Origin: Candidatus Woesebacteria bacterium GW2011_GWB1_33_38
GTDB taxonomy: Bacteria; Patescibacteriota; Microgenomatia; UBA8517
NCBI GenBank assembly: GCA_000990005.1
Contig: LBPF01000011.1
Location: 1 to 33,819, forward strand
Length of the DNA: 33,819 nucleotides
Direction: 5' to 3'
Every line of letters starts with the position of its first letter. Positions within the stretch are counted from its first letter, which is position 1. The position numbers and the translations under genes were made by a program. Shown piece after piece: positions 21,957-30,380 of this stretch. The notes beneath the pieces are model-generated. The model did no database searches. It worked only from the letters and a program-made list of their open reading frames with translations, and was not told the DNA's origin.

Positions 21957-24398
21957 TTAGACAAATATTGTATCAGTTGTACGAACAACAGACACGTTTG
22001 TAGGATTTGCACCAACCACTGAACTGTCCTGCTCAAATGGTAAAATATTTCCTGCTTGTCTTGCACGAACTCTAATAAAGATATCACCATCAGTTACTGA
22101 ATGTGTAATTGTCACAGCCTCTGAACCTGGAGTACCAGTTGAGCCTGTTGTTTCGTAAGAATCAATAAATGGTACGTACCAAGTATCTTGTGGGGAAGTT
22201 GTTGTCGCAACAGGTAATGCATTAAATTTAATATTATCTGCAGTTGTTTGACCTGTAATTGCAGGTGAAATTGTTACATTGTTAGCATCAACTATTACAG
22301 ATACATACGAAACAGCATTTGTCTGTGTAACATTTAAGACTAAATCTCCAACTAAACTTGCAGTTCCGATTCCTGTACTAGTTATGTTTGTAGTTGTGGT
22401 ACCTGCTGAAGCTGAAGCTACATTTGTATATGCTAAATTAAATGTTCCATTTGGAGTGTTAGTCCAAGTAGAAAATCTTAATCTGTATTCTCTGGTTGCT
22501 GACGTATCGACAAGCCTAATAACACCACCAACTGTTTTTCCTGGTGAGTCTGTCGTAATTGGTACACCTAAAACTACGGTTGTTGCAGCTTGCGATTGTA
22601 CAGTCGCATTATATTCCGCTTTATTAATATCACCACCACTTGCGGTTAATCTAAAGACTGCCACTTTGTCACCAAGTCTAGTGTTACTTACAGTAATAGT
22701 TGCCTTAGTTGGGGCGAGTCTTACAGTTCCATTATCATCAACCAATTGGAAATTATTGGCATCGGCCGTTAAGTAATCAGAAAGAACAACACCTGGGGCA
22801 CAGAAGAACTTTCCCCCAGCGAATGTTCCAAATGGTGCAGCAGCAATAGGTGTAACTGCAGATGCTTCTGAATTTGGAGTAAATGTTCCTGAAGCAGTGT
22901 CGTCCGTTACTATGTTTGTTGTGTCAAAAGTTCCTCTAGAATTTCGGAGTATGACTATTTTGTCTGTAGTATTAACCTCAACAATTGTTCCTTTGGCGCC
23001 TGAAGTAGTTTGAGTACAAGTATTTCCTTCAGAAAATGTCCCTGTAATGGAACCAGAATATCTTAATCTGTAATCTGATCCTATGTAAAATTGTCCTTGC
23101 AGGCCATCTGTGTTAGTTGTTGCTGTTTCTCCGCGTCTTGTTATGTACTTTGAATATTGATAAACGTTAGCAAGAGAATTTTGATTACAATCAACTGTGA
23201 CGGAATAATTTTCAGGTGTTCCGTTTTCATCAATATCGTTAGTACCTCCATCTGATAGACCTCCATGAGTAATTACAGGTGAGGTTCCGAGTGCAGATGG
23301 ACCAGCTGCGGCCGGAGTACCAGCCGTAACTGTTGCGCTAGATGTTTCCCCTGTTACTGAAGTGTCTGCGTTTGCAAAATTTGTAATCGGATCTCCAATT
23401 AAATAGTAAACGATTGTAGGAGTTGTTCCAGGGGAGCCTGTAACTGATGTAATGACACCTTTCTTGAATGTTCCAGATTTACTTATAACTTCTCCAACTA
23501 CAAAAGTTCCAGTTCCCGAACTACCCGTAAACGTCCAATATCCTGTCTGATTATCCAAATCGTTACCAGTTTGAAGAGGGATAGGATTACGTCCTCCGTT
23601 TGTTAAGTCAACTGTATAATATGAATAAGTTTTAGAATATTGGCGGGCAAAGACTCCAATATAACCTTCATCAGTTTCAACGCCCAACTCTTTTACATTA
23701 ACTAAAATGTCAATGTGTCCATCGCCCCACCAATCAGTTGTATCTTTGTAAGCTGTTAAATTAGCTCCATTTTGACTAATATATAAATGCGTATTAGATT
23801 CAATTGTACCAAGAGTATAAATATTGGCCCAAAGAGATTCGCCTGCAGATGCTGTTGAAGTCCAGGTTGCAGTATGAGCGTTACAAGTTAAAGTTCCTGC
23901 ATCATCAAAGTCGTTAGTTGCAGTATTATCATCAGGCCTAACCCAAAGAATAGAACCTGCACCAGTTCCTTTGACGTCAAGTAATGTGCCTGTATTACCA
24001 CCAATTGTGATATCAAAGCCAATATCTCCGGCAACTATTGAAGTATTATTACAAACGATTTTTAATATACCAGTGTTAGTTCCTGTAACTCTGTCCCAGC
24101 TAGCAGTTTTTAACGCACCTCCTGATAAATATTCAACAGAAGTTCTATCAATAAACCATGGATCTTTATCTCCAGCGTCAATTATTCCGATTGTGTACTC
24201 AGTAGGGGTCTGTGCAGACATTGGAACACCATCATCCATCTGTGTTAACTCGTCAAATTGATTCTGAAGTGCAGAATAAAGAGCATTAACAGTATCTGTT
24301 ACTGTCGGAGTAATGGAAGTATCTCTTGTAATTCTTTTTTGTCGGTTTTCTGCGCCATAATATACAACCCAACGTCCGCTTAATATTGTATCTGCCAT
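21957..24398 (-). CDS. Large phage-structural-like / adhesin-like protein (813 aa)
   Basis: An 813-aa protein, rich in T, S, G, N and V, with no signal peptide. The start MADTILSGRWVVYYGAENRQ followed by a predicted helix (TVNALYSALQNQFDELTQ) resembles a domain I recall from uncultured-phage structural proteins. The rest consists of beta-sandwich or jelly-roll-like segments with repeated GxxGTFV-type turns. The C-terminus (DGDIFIRVRARQAG) resembles that of the 853-aa protein at 30381. It is the first gene of the minus-strand operon that runs to 18569. Likely a fibre, baseplate or surface adhesin component; assignment by resemblance only. Confidence 0.65.
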   Translation of the reverse strand: MADTILSGRWVVYYGAENRQKRITRDTSITPTVTDTVNALYSALQNQFDELTQMDDGVPMSAQTPTEYTIGIIDAGDKDPWFIDRTSVEYLSGGALKTASWDRVTGTNTGILKIVCNNTSIVAGDIGFDITIGGNTGTLLDVKGTGAGSILWVRPDDNTATNDFDDAGTLTCNAHTATWTSTASAGESLWANIYTLGTIESNTHLYISQNGANLTAYKDTTDWWGDGHIDILVNVKELGVETDEGYIGVFARQYSKTYSYYTVDLTNGGRNPIPLQTGNDLDNQTGYWTFTGSSGTGTFVVGEVISKSGTFKKGVITSVTGSPGTTPTIVYYLIGDPITNFANADTSVTGETSSATVTAGTPAAAGPSALGTSPVITHGGLSDGGTNDIDENGTPENYSVTVDCNQNSLANVYQYSKYITRRGETATTNTDGLQGQFYIGSDYRLRYSGSITGTFSEGNTCTQTTSGAKGTIVEVNTTDKIVILRNSRGTFDTTNIVTDDTASGTFTPNSEASAVTPIAAAPFGTFAGGKFFCAPGVVLSDYLTADANNFQLVDDNGTVRLAPTKATITVSNTRLGDKVAVFRLTASGGDINKAEYNATVQSQAATTVVLGVPITTDSPGKTVGGVIRLVDTSATREYRLRFSTWTNTPNGTFNLAYTNVASASAGTTTTNITSTGIGTASLVGDLVLNVTQTNAVSYVSVIVDANNVTISPAITGQTTADNIKFNALPVATTTSPQDTWYVPFIDSYETTGSTGTPGSEAVTITHSVTDGDIFIRVRARQAGNILPFEQDSSVVGANPTNVSVVRTTDTIFV

Positions 24399-24534
24399 AT
24401 TCTTAAATTATATATACTAAAACTAATCTAGTAACCAGTTTGCGCTATCAATAATGTGCTTGTCAACTAACATTATCTGTATCAAATGAGTCGGAATTGA
24501 TACATTTAATCGCTAAAAGTAATAGTCAATTTAT

Positions 24535-25491
24535 TTACCTTCTTTTACCTGCTAGATAGCTGTTAACTGATTCAATTGTTGACAACCAATTTCTTCCTTC
24601 CTTGTGGGCAATTAACTTTCCCTTTCTAACTAGTAGATTAAAGTATTTAGGAGAAAAATTAAAATGTTTACTTAATTCAGAAAGTGTCAAAAATCTTTCC
24701 GAATCGGATTTTATACCGATAATGGTTTCTAAATATATATTTAAGGATCTTTCAACTGATTGAGTGACAAACTCTATAAATGGTAAATAGTTTCCATTAT
24801 CTGCTTTTGAAAGTGTCTCGTAATATTTTTTGCGATCATTCTTTAAAATGACAACTAGTGGAAATCCCTCTCTTAATAATATTATATCCATTACAATCCT
24901 TGCTGTTCTGCCGTTTCCGTCTTCAAAAGGATGAATAGATACAATTTTATGATGTATTAAACTTGCAAGTTCAATTGGATGTAATTTCATTTGGTTTTGT
25001 CTAAACCAAGAAATTAACTCCTGCATTTTGTGGGGTATTTCAATAGCTAGTGGTGGTTTATGTCCAGACCCTGCAATTGCAACATCACCACCTCTGTATT
25101 TTCCTGCAATATTTTTGTCAATTGGTGATATAACCAAACTTTGTATTTGGCGAATTAATGTCTCTGAAATTGTTGGCTTGGAATCAAACTGAACTAAATC
25201 ATAAATAAATTCAAGAGCATCATGATGGCTCTTGGCTTCTAAATGATTTTTAAACGATTTTCCTTTAACTGTAATTCCTTCATTTATTATTAAATAAGTT
25301 TCTTTGTATGTTAGGCTGTTACCTTCGATAGCATTACTGTTGTATGTCATTTCAAGCATGAATCTTTCTCGTAACTTATTAACTACTGTTTTTGAAAGTG
25401 GTCTTTTAAGTTGTAATCTATGCCATTTTTCATCAATTCTTGTTATTGTTTGAAGTGACAAATAGGCAGGTTTTGTATGGTATAACTTCAT
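24535..25491 (-). CDS. Fic-family AMP-transferase, canonical motif
   Basis: A 318-aa class II-type Fic protein. The active-site loop is intact: HPFEDGNGR at 187-195. The N-terminal inhibitory helix carries SNAIEG (52-57), matching the [S/T]xxxE[G/N] autoinhibition motif. The C-terminal ~60 residues contain a helix-turn-helix (LTLSELSKHFNFSPKYFNLL). It should transfer AMP to a hydroxyl side chain of a target protein and be kept inactive by its own Glu56. It is transcribed alone; see its promoter. It contrasts with the degenerate Fic protein at 12650. Confidence 0.93.
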   Translation of the reverse strand: MKLYHTKPAYLSLQTITRIDEKWHRLQLKRPLSKTVVNKLRERFMLEMTYNSNAIEGNSLTYKETYLIINEGITVKGKSFKNHLEAKSHHDALEFIYDLVQFDSKPTISETLIRQIQSLVISPIDKNIAGKYRGGDVAIAGSGHKPPLAIEIPHKMQELISWFRQNQMKLHPIELASLIHHKIVSIHPFEDGNGRTARIVMDIILLREGFPLVVILKNDRKKYYETLSKADNGNYLPFIEFVTQSVERSLNIYLETIIGIKSDSERFLTLSELSKHFNFSPKYFNLLVRKGKLIAHKEGRNWLSTIESVNSYLAGKRR

Positions 25492-25498
25492 AATTAAT

Positions 25499-25526
25499 AC
25501 TATACCATATCTAAAGAAGGTGTCAA
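25499..25526 (-). promoter_or_regulatory. Promoter of the canonical Fic gene
   Basis: On the minus strand TTGACA (25526-25521) and TATAGT (25504-25499) are 16 bp apart. The ATG at 25491 follows after 7 nt, so the message is predicted to be leaderless. Confidence 0.7.
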
Positions 25527-25532
25527 GAATTG

Positions 25533-26012
25533 TTAAGGATTAAGAACGGAAGAAGAATCGTTTGACTGACTAGTAGGTAAGTGTGTTACATTTTTTCTTT
25601 GTGGAATGAGGAAGTCTGCAATACCTGCAAATATATAAAAAATAATTGGAATTATTAGTATTGCCCCTCCGTATGAAATAGCTAAAGTCCAGAGAAGGGG
25701 AGTTATTTTTGCACCAGTTGCAAGTTGTTGGAAGGCATAAATTTCTGCAATAAAGCTTAAAAAGAAGGCAATTCCGAGCTTTTTAAAATATTGACGTTCC
25801 ATAATAGATAAAATTAAAGTAACCGATAACATAATAGCAACTGAACGGACAATTACGGCAACATAAGTCATTGGGTAAAGTTTGAAAAAACTTTCATTTA
25901 AAAATATAAGAGGGTTCGTAATTTGTAATTTAAGCGCCCCTGCAAAATAATCTAGAATATAGGCAAGAAGAAATAAACAGGTTGTTATTACAAGTGTTAC
26001 TTCCTTTTTCAT
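25533..26012 (-). CDS. Unknown four-helix membrane protein
   Basis: A 159-aa protein with about four transmembrane helices (TLVITTCLFLLAYILDYF, YVAVIVRSVAIMLSVTLIL, LGIAFFLSFIAEIYAF and ILIIPIIFYIFAGIADF) and a short polar C-terminal tail rich in S, N and Q. No family recognised. It ends 41 bp before the Fic gene on the same strand, with the Fic promoter in between. A 21-bp palindrome lies just upstream of its start. Confidence 0.7.
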   Translation of the reverse strand: MKKEVTLVITTCLFLLAYILDYFAGALKLQITNPLIFLNESFFKLYPMTYVAVIVRSVAIMLSVTLILSIMERQYFKKLGIAFFLSFIAEIYAFQQLATGAKITPLLWTLAISYGGAILIIPIIFYIFAGIADFLIPQRKNVTHLPTSQSNDSSSVLNP

Positions 26013-26025
26013 AATTACGATATTA

Positions 26026-26046
26026 GATTATAATAGTATTATAATC
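26026..26046. promoter_or_regulatory. Palindromic operator upstream of the membrane protein
   Basis: GATTATAAT-AGT-ATTATAATC, a perfect palindrome with 9-bp arms, 14 nt upstream of the ATG at 26012. It contains TATAAT on both strands, so it may combine a -10 box with a repressor site. Confidence 0.5.
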
Positions 26047-26172
26047 AAGTAATCTTTATGTATAACCATTTACTTTATTTTTCTTATTGGGTGGTGAATT
26101 CATTTGCTATTTCACTCTTTAATTATTTATTTCCTAATAACTTTGTACTAGGAAATTGGAAATTATTTGGCC

Positions 26173-26201
26173 TTGACAAGATTCACTAATTAGTATATTA
26201 T
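26173..26201 (+). promoter_or_regulatory. Promoter of AbiE-type module 4
   Basis: TTGACA (26173-26178) with TATATT (26194-26199, 15 bp) or TATTAT (26196-26201, 17 bp). The ATG at 26212 is 10-12 nt downstream, so the leader is at most a few nucleotides. Confidence 0.65.
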
Positions 26202-26211
26202 TGTCCTAATT

Positions 26212-26796
26212 ATGGAATCGTTATCAATCAGCCAAATAATTAAAAAATTGTCTTTAAAAAATATACCTCTGTTTACTATAAACGAACTAGGGGGAATTTT
26301 GGGTACTGATAATCGTCAAACATTATATAAAAGGATTCAAAGACTTACCAAAAGTGATCTTTTGCAAAAACTTATAAAAGGAAGGTATCTGTTTACATTA
26401 AAAGATACAAATGACTTTACGAAATCAAATTTTTTATATCAGCCGTCATATATTTCAATGCAGTCTGCTTTGTCGTTTCATAATATTATGACTGGGTTTT
26501 CATATCAAATTACTGGAATTACTATTAAAAAATCAAAAAAATTTGTAATAAATGATAAAGATTTTAGTTATTCCCAAATAGATCCTAAATTATTTTGGGG
26601 CTTTGAGAAAAAAGAGGACTTTTTGATTGCAACGCCTGAAAAAGCACTACTTGACTATTTATATTTTTCTACAAAAGGAATTAATAACTTGGATTGGAAT
26701 GAAATAGATACAACAAACCTAGACAAGAAACTACTAATAGAGTGGTCAAGAAAGTATAATAAAATTGTTGTAAGGGAGCTTAAAAAGCATATATGA
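26212..26796 (+). CDS. AbiEi-like antitoxin / regulator (module 4)
   Basis: A 194-aa AbiEi-type protein: winged helix in the N-terminal ~60 residues (TDNRQTLYKRIQRLTKSDLL), then SNFLYQPSYISMQSALSFHN and a C-terminal part with TPEKALLDYLYFSTKGI. It aligns by eye along its whole length with the module 2 antitoxin (2695-3285), so the two modules are paralogues. It overlaps its toxin gene by 4 nt (ATGA), indicating translational coupling. Expected to repress the operon and neutralise the NTase. Confidence 0.87.
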   Translation: MESLSISQIIKKLSLKNIPLFTINELGGILGTDNRQTLYKRIQRLTKSDLLQKLIKGRYLFTLKDTNDFTKSNFLYQPSYISMQSALSFHNIMTGFSYQITGITIKKSKKFVINDKDFSYSQIDPKLFWGFEKKEDFLIATPEKALLDYLYFSTKGINNLDWNEIDTTNLDKKLLIEWSRKYNKIVVRELKKHI

Positions 26797-27509
26797 TTAC
26801 TAACGGTCAAATTAAAAATTTAGCAAAAGTTTTTCAAATCGATGAGTATAGTGTATTCAGGGAGTATCTACAGCTAGTATTTTTAAGCTATCTATATCAG
26901 GAAAGAAAAGCCAATAAACTTCTTTTTAAAGGGGGAACGGCCTTAAGGCTGTTTTTTGGGTCACCAAGATTTTCTGAGGATTTAGATTTTTCTACAAATT
27001 ACAATGATTCTGAAATTATTGAGTTGCTTAACAATGTTGTGGTAAAAATAAAAAAAGAACTACCTAATTTTAGAATTATATCGCTACATAAGGGTACAGA
27101 GGGAATACGTTTTAGAATTCTTTTTAATCAAAAAGAATTTAAGTACCCGTTTAGTATCAGACTTGATTTTCACCAAGAAAAAGAAGTAACAGGCGCAGCG
27201 GTTTCAACTTTGTTAACACAGTTTCCACTGATGATTTTTCCTCAAGTCTATCATTTGTCTGGTGAATCAATTTTATTTGAGAAATTTGATGCATTAAAAA
27301 ATAGAAATAAAGGTCGAGATATATTTGATATATGGTTTTTGTTATCAAGGGGTATAAGGATTACTGATGTCAAAAAAAGTGATATTAAAAATATAGATGA
27401 ATTCTCTCAAAAATTACTTGAAAAAGATCTTGGTCAGTTCTTGCCTCATGGCCAAAAACAAATAATAGCTGTTTTAAAACAAGAAATTATAAAATTGTTA
27501 CAAAAATAA
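26793..27509 (+). CDS. AbiEii-like nucleotidyltransferase toxin (module 4)
   Basis: A 238-aa NTase with KGGTALRLFFGS (46-57) and RFSEDLDF (59-66), and the C-terminal KNRNKGRDIFDIWFLLSRG block. It is a full-length relative of the module 2 toxin. Starts within the antitoxin stop codon. It is followed 54 nt later by the second DUF4143 ATPase, which has its own promoter. Confidence 0.88.
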   Translation: MITNGQIKNLAKVFQIDEYSVFREYLQLVFLSYLYQERKANKLLFKGGTALRLFFGSPRFSEDLDFSTNYNDSEIIELLNNVVVKIKKELPNFRIISLHKGTEGIRFRILFNQKEFKYPFSIRLDFHQEKEVTGAAVSTLLTQFPLMIFPQVYHLSGESILFEKFDALKNRNKGRDIFDIWFLLSRGIRITDVKKSDIKNIDEFSQKLLEKDLGQFLPHGQKQIIAVLKQEIIKLLQK

Positions 27510-27513
27510 TCTT

Positions 27514-27561
27514 GTAACAAACTGGCACTTGATTTTAGTATTACTCGTAATAAACTGGTAT
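27514..27561 (+). promoter_or_regulatory. Promoter with 33-bp-spaced direct repeats for ATPase 2
   Basis: GTAACAAACTGGCAC (27514) and GTAATAAACTGGTAT (27547) match at 12 of 15 positions and are 33 bp apart. TTGATT (27529-27534) and TAAACT (27551-27556) form a -35/-10 pair with 16-bp spacing, and the ATG follows at 27564. The arrangement is the same as before ATPase 1 at 7547-7594. Confidence 0.6.
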
Positions 27562-27563
27562 AT

Positions 27564-28865
27564 ATGTTTAAAAGAAAGCTAGAAAGTCAACTTATTGAAT
27601 GGAAAAATAGTGATGTCCATAAACCCTTGATTGTTCGTGGTGCTAGGCAAGTGGGTAAGACTAGCCTTATTCGAAATTTTGGTACTAAAAATTTCAGTAA
27701 TGTAGTAGAGATCAATTTGGAAAAAGAAACACATAAACAAATGTTTAATAGTGTAATGAGTGTTGAAGATTTGGAAAAGAGAATAAATTTAGGACTAAAT
27801 CAAACAATTTCTGCAGGCAAGACATTAATTTTTATTGATGAAATTCAAGAGTCGCAACGAATGTTGGAGTTACTGCGGTTTATGGCTGAAGAGAGGCAGT
27901 CTTGGCATGTATTAGTCGCCGGGTCACTATTGGAAGTAAAATTGGGAAAGGATTGGAAAATTCCTGTTGGAAGAGTTGGATATAAATATTTATATCCATT
28001 AACCTTTTTTGAATATTTGGAGGCAATGGGCAAAACAAATTTACTAAATGAGTTAAATAATGTTAGTTTTGGGAAGACTGTTGGAGGATCATTATTTCTA
28101 GAAGATGAATTCAGACAATATATTTTGTTGGGTGGAATGCCTGAAGTTATTGCAAATTTTTCAAAGTACAAAGATTATGGCAAAGTCAGAGAAATTTTGG
28201 CAAGGATACAAACAACATATGGCGAAGACGTTGGTAAATATCTAAAAAGTGATGAAGAACGTAAATATTTGGAAGCAGTGATTGAAGACGGTCCACGAAT
28301 TGCTGGTAGTATTTTTAACTATCAGAATTTTGCTGGATCAACATATAAGAGCCGTGAAATGTCTGATGCTGTAAGGAAAATTGAGAGGACGATGTTATGT
28401 ACCCAGTTGCCTGCAATTAATTCTACAGTTTTACCAATTGTTTATAAATACAAAAGGCCAAAAAAAATGATTTGGTTAGATGTCGGAATTGTAAATTTAG
28501 TAAATAATGCATATCCAGAATTAATTAAAGGATTGTATGGCGGACGATTAATGGAACAAATAATTGGGCAAACGCTAATTGCGACGATGTTTGATGGTTT
28601 ATCAAAGCTTTCCTATTATGCAAAAGATAAAGATAAAGGTAGTGCAGAGGTGGATTTTTGTTTTCCGTGGAGAGGGCGTCTAGTTGGAATAGAAGTTAAG
28701 TCAGGTAATACATTTAAGAGTCGATCTTTAACTAAAATGAGAGAAGAAGCAAAAGAAAATCTAATTCCTGTAATGATGACTTGGAATAAGTTTGGAATAA
28801 AGAATGGGGTATACAATATTCCATTTTACTTAGCAGAAAGATGGGAAGAGTTTTTGACAGTTTGA
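27564..28865 (+). CDS. AAA ATPase with DUF4143 C-terminal domain (copy 2)
   Basis: A 433-aa paralogue of the ATPase at 7596. Walker A GARQVGKT (26-33), Walker B LIFIDEIQE near 88-96, the sensor-like VAGSLL segment, and a C-terminal EVDFCFPWRGRLVGIEVKSG with nuclease-like E-x-K spacing. The two proteins align end to end by eye, with blocks such as NSTVLP and KSREMSDA shared. Function in the cell is unknown; members often appear in accessory islands. No Shine-Dalgarno sequence; predicted leaderless. Flanked on both sides by AbiE-type modules. Confidence 0.9.
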   Translation: MFKRKLESQLIEWKNSDVHKPLIVRGARQVGKTSLIRNFGTKNFSNVVEINLEKETHKQMFNSVMSVEDLEKRINLGLNQTISAGKTLIFIDEIQESQRMLELLRFMAEERQSWHVLVAGSLLEVKLGKDWKIPVGRVGYKYLYPLTFFEYLEAMGKTNLLNELNNVSFGKTVGGSLFLEDEFRQYILLGGMPEVIANFSKYKDYGKVREILARIQTTYGEDVGKYLKSDEERKYLEAVIEDGPRIAGSIFNYQNFAGSTYKSREMSDAVRKIERTMLCTQLPAINSTVLPIVYKYKRPKKMIWLDVGIVNLVNNAYPELIKGLYGGRLMEQIIGQTLIATMFDGLSKLSYYAKDKDKGSAEVDFCFPWRGRLVGIEVKSGNTFKSRSLTKMREEAKENLIPVMMTWNKFGIKNGVYNIPFYLAERWEEFLTV

Positions 28866-28868
28866 TAC

Positions 28869-28905
28869 TTGACAAAGTGTTTCTGAAATGGTATGTTTCA
28901 TATAC
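28869..28905 (+). promoter_or_regulatory. Promoter and operator of AbiE-type module 5
   Basis: TTGACA (28869-28874) and TATGTT (28892-28897) with 17-bp spacing. The inverted repeat TGGTAT-gtttcat-ATACCA overlaps the -10 box and is a likely repressor site for the antitoxin. The predicted start point (about 28904) lies after the track's ATG at 28888, which argues for the ATG at 28921. Confidence 0.65.
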
Positions 28906-28920
28906 CAAAAGGGAAACAAA

Positions 28921-29547
28921 ATGAATCGAATAGCAAAATTAACGCTTTTTAAAAATACGCCTGCATTTAACAAGCGTACCTTGCAACGTATCCTAGATAT
29001 TAAAGATGAAGCCTTAAATGCCAATGTTAAAAGATGGTTAAAAAAGGGTGAATTAATTCAACTTAAACGAGGTTGGTATGTAACAAAAGACTATTATCAA
29101 TTGAGTTCAAATAAACAAAATTATTTTGAATGGTTAGCTAACAAATTCAAGGAACCGTCGTATTTATCGATGGAGTATGTATTACAAAAATATAATTTAC
29201 TTTCAGAAGCTGTATATTCGATCACTTCAGTAACATTAAAAAAGACAGGTAATTATTTGAACAATTTTGGTCAATTTAGCTACTATAATATTAACGACAA
29301 CCAATTTATTGGCTATAAAATGTTTCAACGAGGGGAATATAATATCAATGAAGCAACCTTAGCAAAGGCCTTATTCGACTATCTGTATTACAAAATTGGG
29401 AAATTGAATAAAATCACTACTGACTTGTGGGATGATTTACGAATTAACACTGAAGTTATTACTGATGGAGATAAGCTCGAATTTATTAAATATTGTGGGA
29501 TGGAAGGATCAAAAAAGATGAAACAAATTGCAAAATTATTAATATGA
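28921..29547 (+). CDS. AbiEi-like antitoxin / regulator (module 5)
   Basis: The track gives 219 aa from 28888, but that ATG precedes the predicted transcription start. ATG 28921 (MNRIAKLTLF) gives 208 aa and has AAGGGAAA as a possible ribosome site. The protein has an N-terminal winged helix (LQRILDIKDEALNANVKRWL), then EPSYLSMEYVLQKYNLLSEA corresponding to the conserved AbiEi segment, and ATLAKALFDYLYYKIG. It is more distant from modules 2 and 4 but clearly the same type. It overlaps the toxin start as ATGA at 29544-29547. Confidence 0.83.
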   Translation: MNRIAKLTLFKNTPAFNKRTLQRILDIKDEALNANVKRWLKKGELIQLKRGWYVTKDYYQLSSNKQNYFEWLANKFKEPSYLSMEYVLQKYNLLSEAVYSITSVTLKKTGNYLNNFGQFSYYNINDNQFIGYKMFQRGEYNINEATLAKALFDYLYYKIGKLNKITTDLWDDLRINTEVITDGDKLEFIKYCGMEGSKKMKQIAKLLI

Positions 29548-30377
29548 ATATGATTTTAAATGATTTAATTCGGGTATCAGGAGAGTCTAAAAGACTTGGT
29601 ATGTCTGATGGTTACATTAAAAATTACCTAAGAGAATATTTACAAGTTTTTATTCTCAATTTTATTTATTCAAGCAGTAAATTTGGAGACAATCTAATAT
29701 TCACAGGAGGCACTTGCTTGAAACATGTTTACGATCTACCTAGGCTCTCGGAAGATTTGGATTTTGATGTAATAGGTAAATTGACAACAAAAGAATTAGC
29801 CGATGGATTAACTAAATTTTTTAATATTACACATATGTGGAAAGAGGTGACAGTTTCAGTTAAACAACTTGATAGACAAATTTTACTTAAATTTCCATGT
29901 CTTAGAGCCACGGAACTAGCAGGGATGAATGATAGTGACTTACTGTATGTAAAAATGGATCTTAACCGTGATATTGCAAAAGGATATAATGCGGTTGTAA
30001 CCGTAAAATCTGGATATGGAATGAATTACGCGTTAGTACACTATGATTTACCAAGTTTATTTGCTGGTAAAATCTCTGCTGTACTAACTAGAAGACGATT
30101 ATCCGACTATTTTGATTTATTGTGGTTTTTAGAAAATAAAGTAAAACCCAATATGATTAGGTTGAATAATGTGTTAGGGAAAAAAATAACTATAAATAAA
30201 TTAGTAGAATTATTAGATCAAAAAGTAGATGAATTGATGACTAAATATCCATTAGATTTAAAAAGAGATCTGGGTCCGTTTTTGCAAAACCCGAACTTAA
30301 TTGATAGATATATTACAAATTATAAAGAAAGTTATGATGTTGCAAAACAATATCTCACCCTAAGGTCAAAAAAGTGA
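29544..30377 (+). CDS. AbiEii-like nucleotidyltransferase toxin (module 5)
   Basis: The track starts at 29493, but ATG 29544 lies in the ATGA overlap with the antitoxin stop, the pattern used by modules 2 and 4, so I prefer it (277 aa). The NTase core is FTGGTCLKHVYDLPRLSEDL then DFDV (about 53-74). The C-terminal TRRRLSDYFDLLWFLE block corresponds to the conserved helix of the other modules. It ends 3 nt before the stop of the opposite-strand 853-aa gene (convergent). Confidence 0.85.
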   Translation: MNMILNDLIRVSGESKRLGMSDGYIKNYLREYLQVFILNFIYSSSKFGDNLIFTGGTCLKHVYDLPRLSEDLDFDVIGKLTTKELADGLTKFFNITHMWKEVTVSVKQLDRQILLKFPCLRATELAGMNDSDLLYVKMDLNRDIAKGYNAVVTVKSGYGMNYALVHYDLPSLFAGKISAVLTRRRLSDYFDLLWFLENKVKPNMIRLNNVLGKKITINKLVELLDQKVDELMTKYPLDLKRDLGPFLQNPNLIDRYITNYKESYDVAKQYLTLRSKK

Positions 30378-30380
30378 ATC

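Noticed and set aside
22279-22776. 165-aa plus-strand ORF inside the 813-aa gene
   Set aside because: Hydrophobic valine-rich shadow typical of the reverse strand of threonine-rich repeats; no promoter or ribosome site.
28888-28920. Track start of the module 5 antitoxin at 28888
   Set aside because: It lies upstream of the predicted transcription start; ATG 28921 with AAGGGAAA before it fits better.
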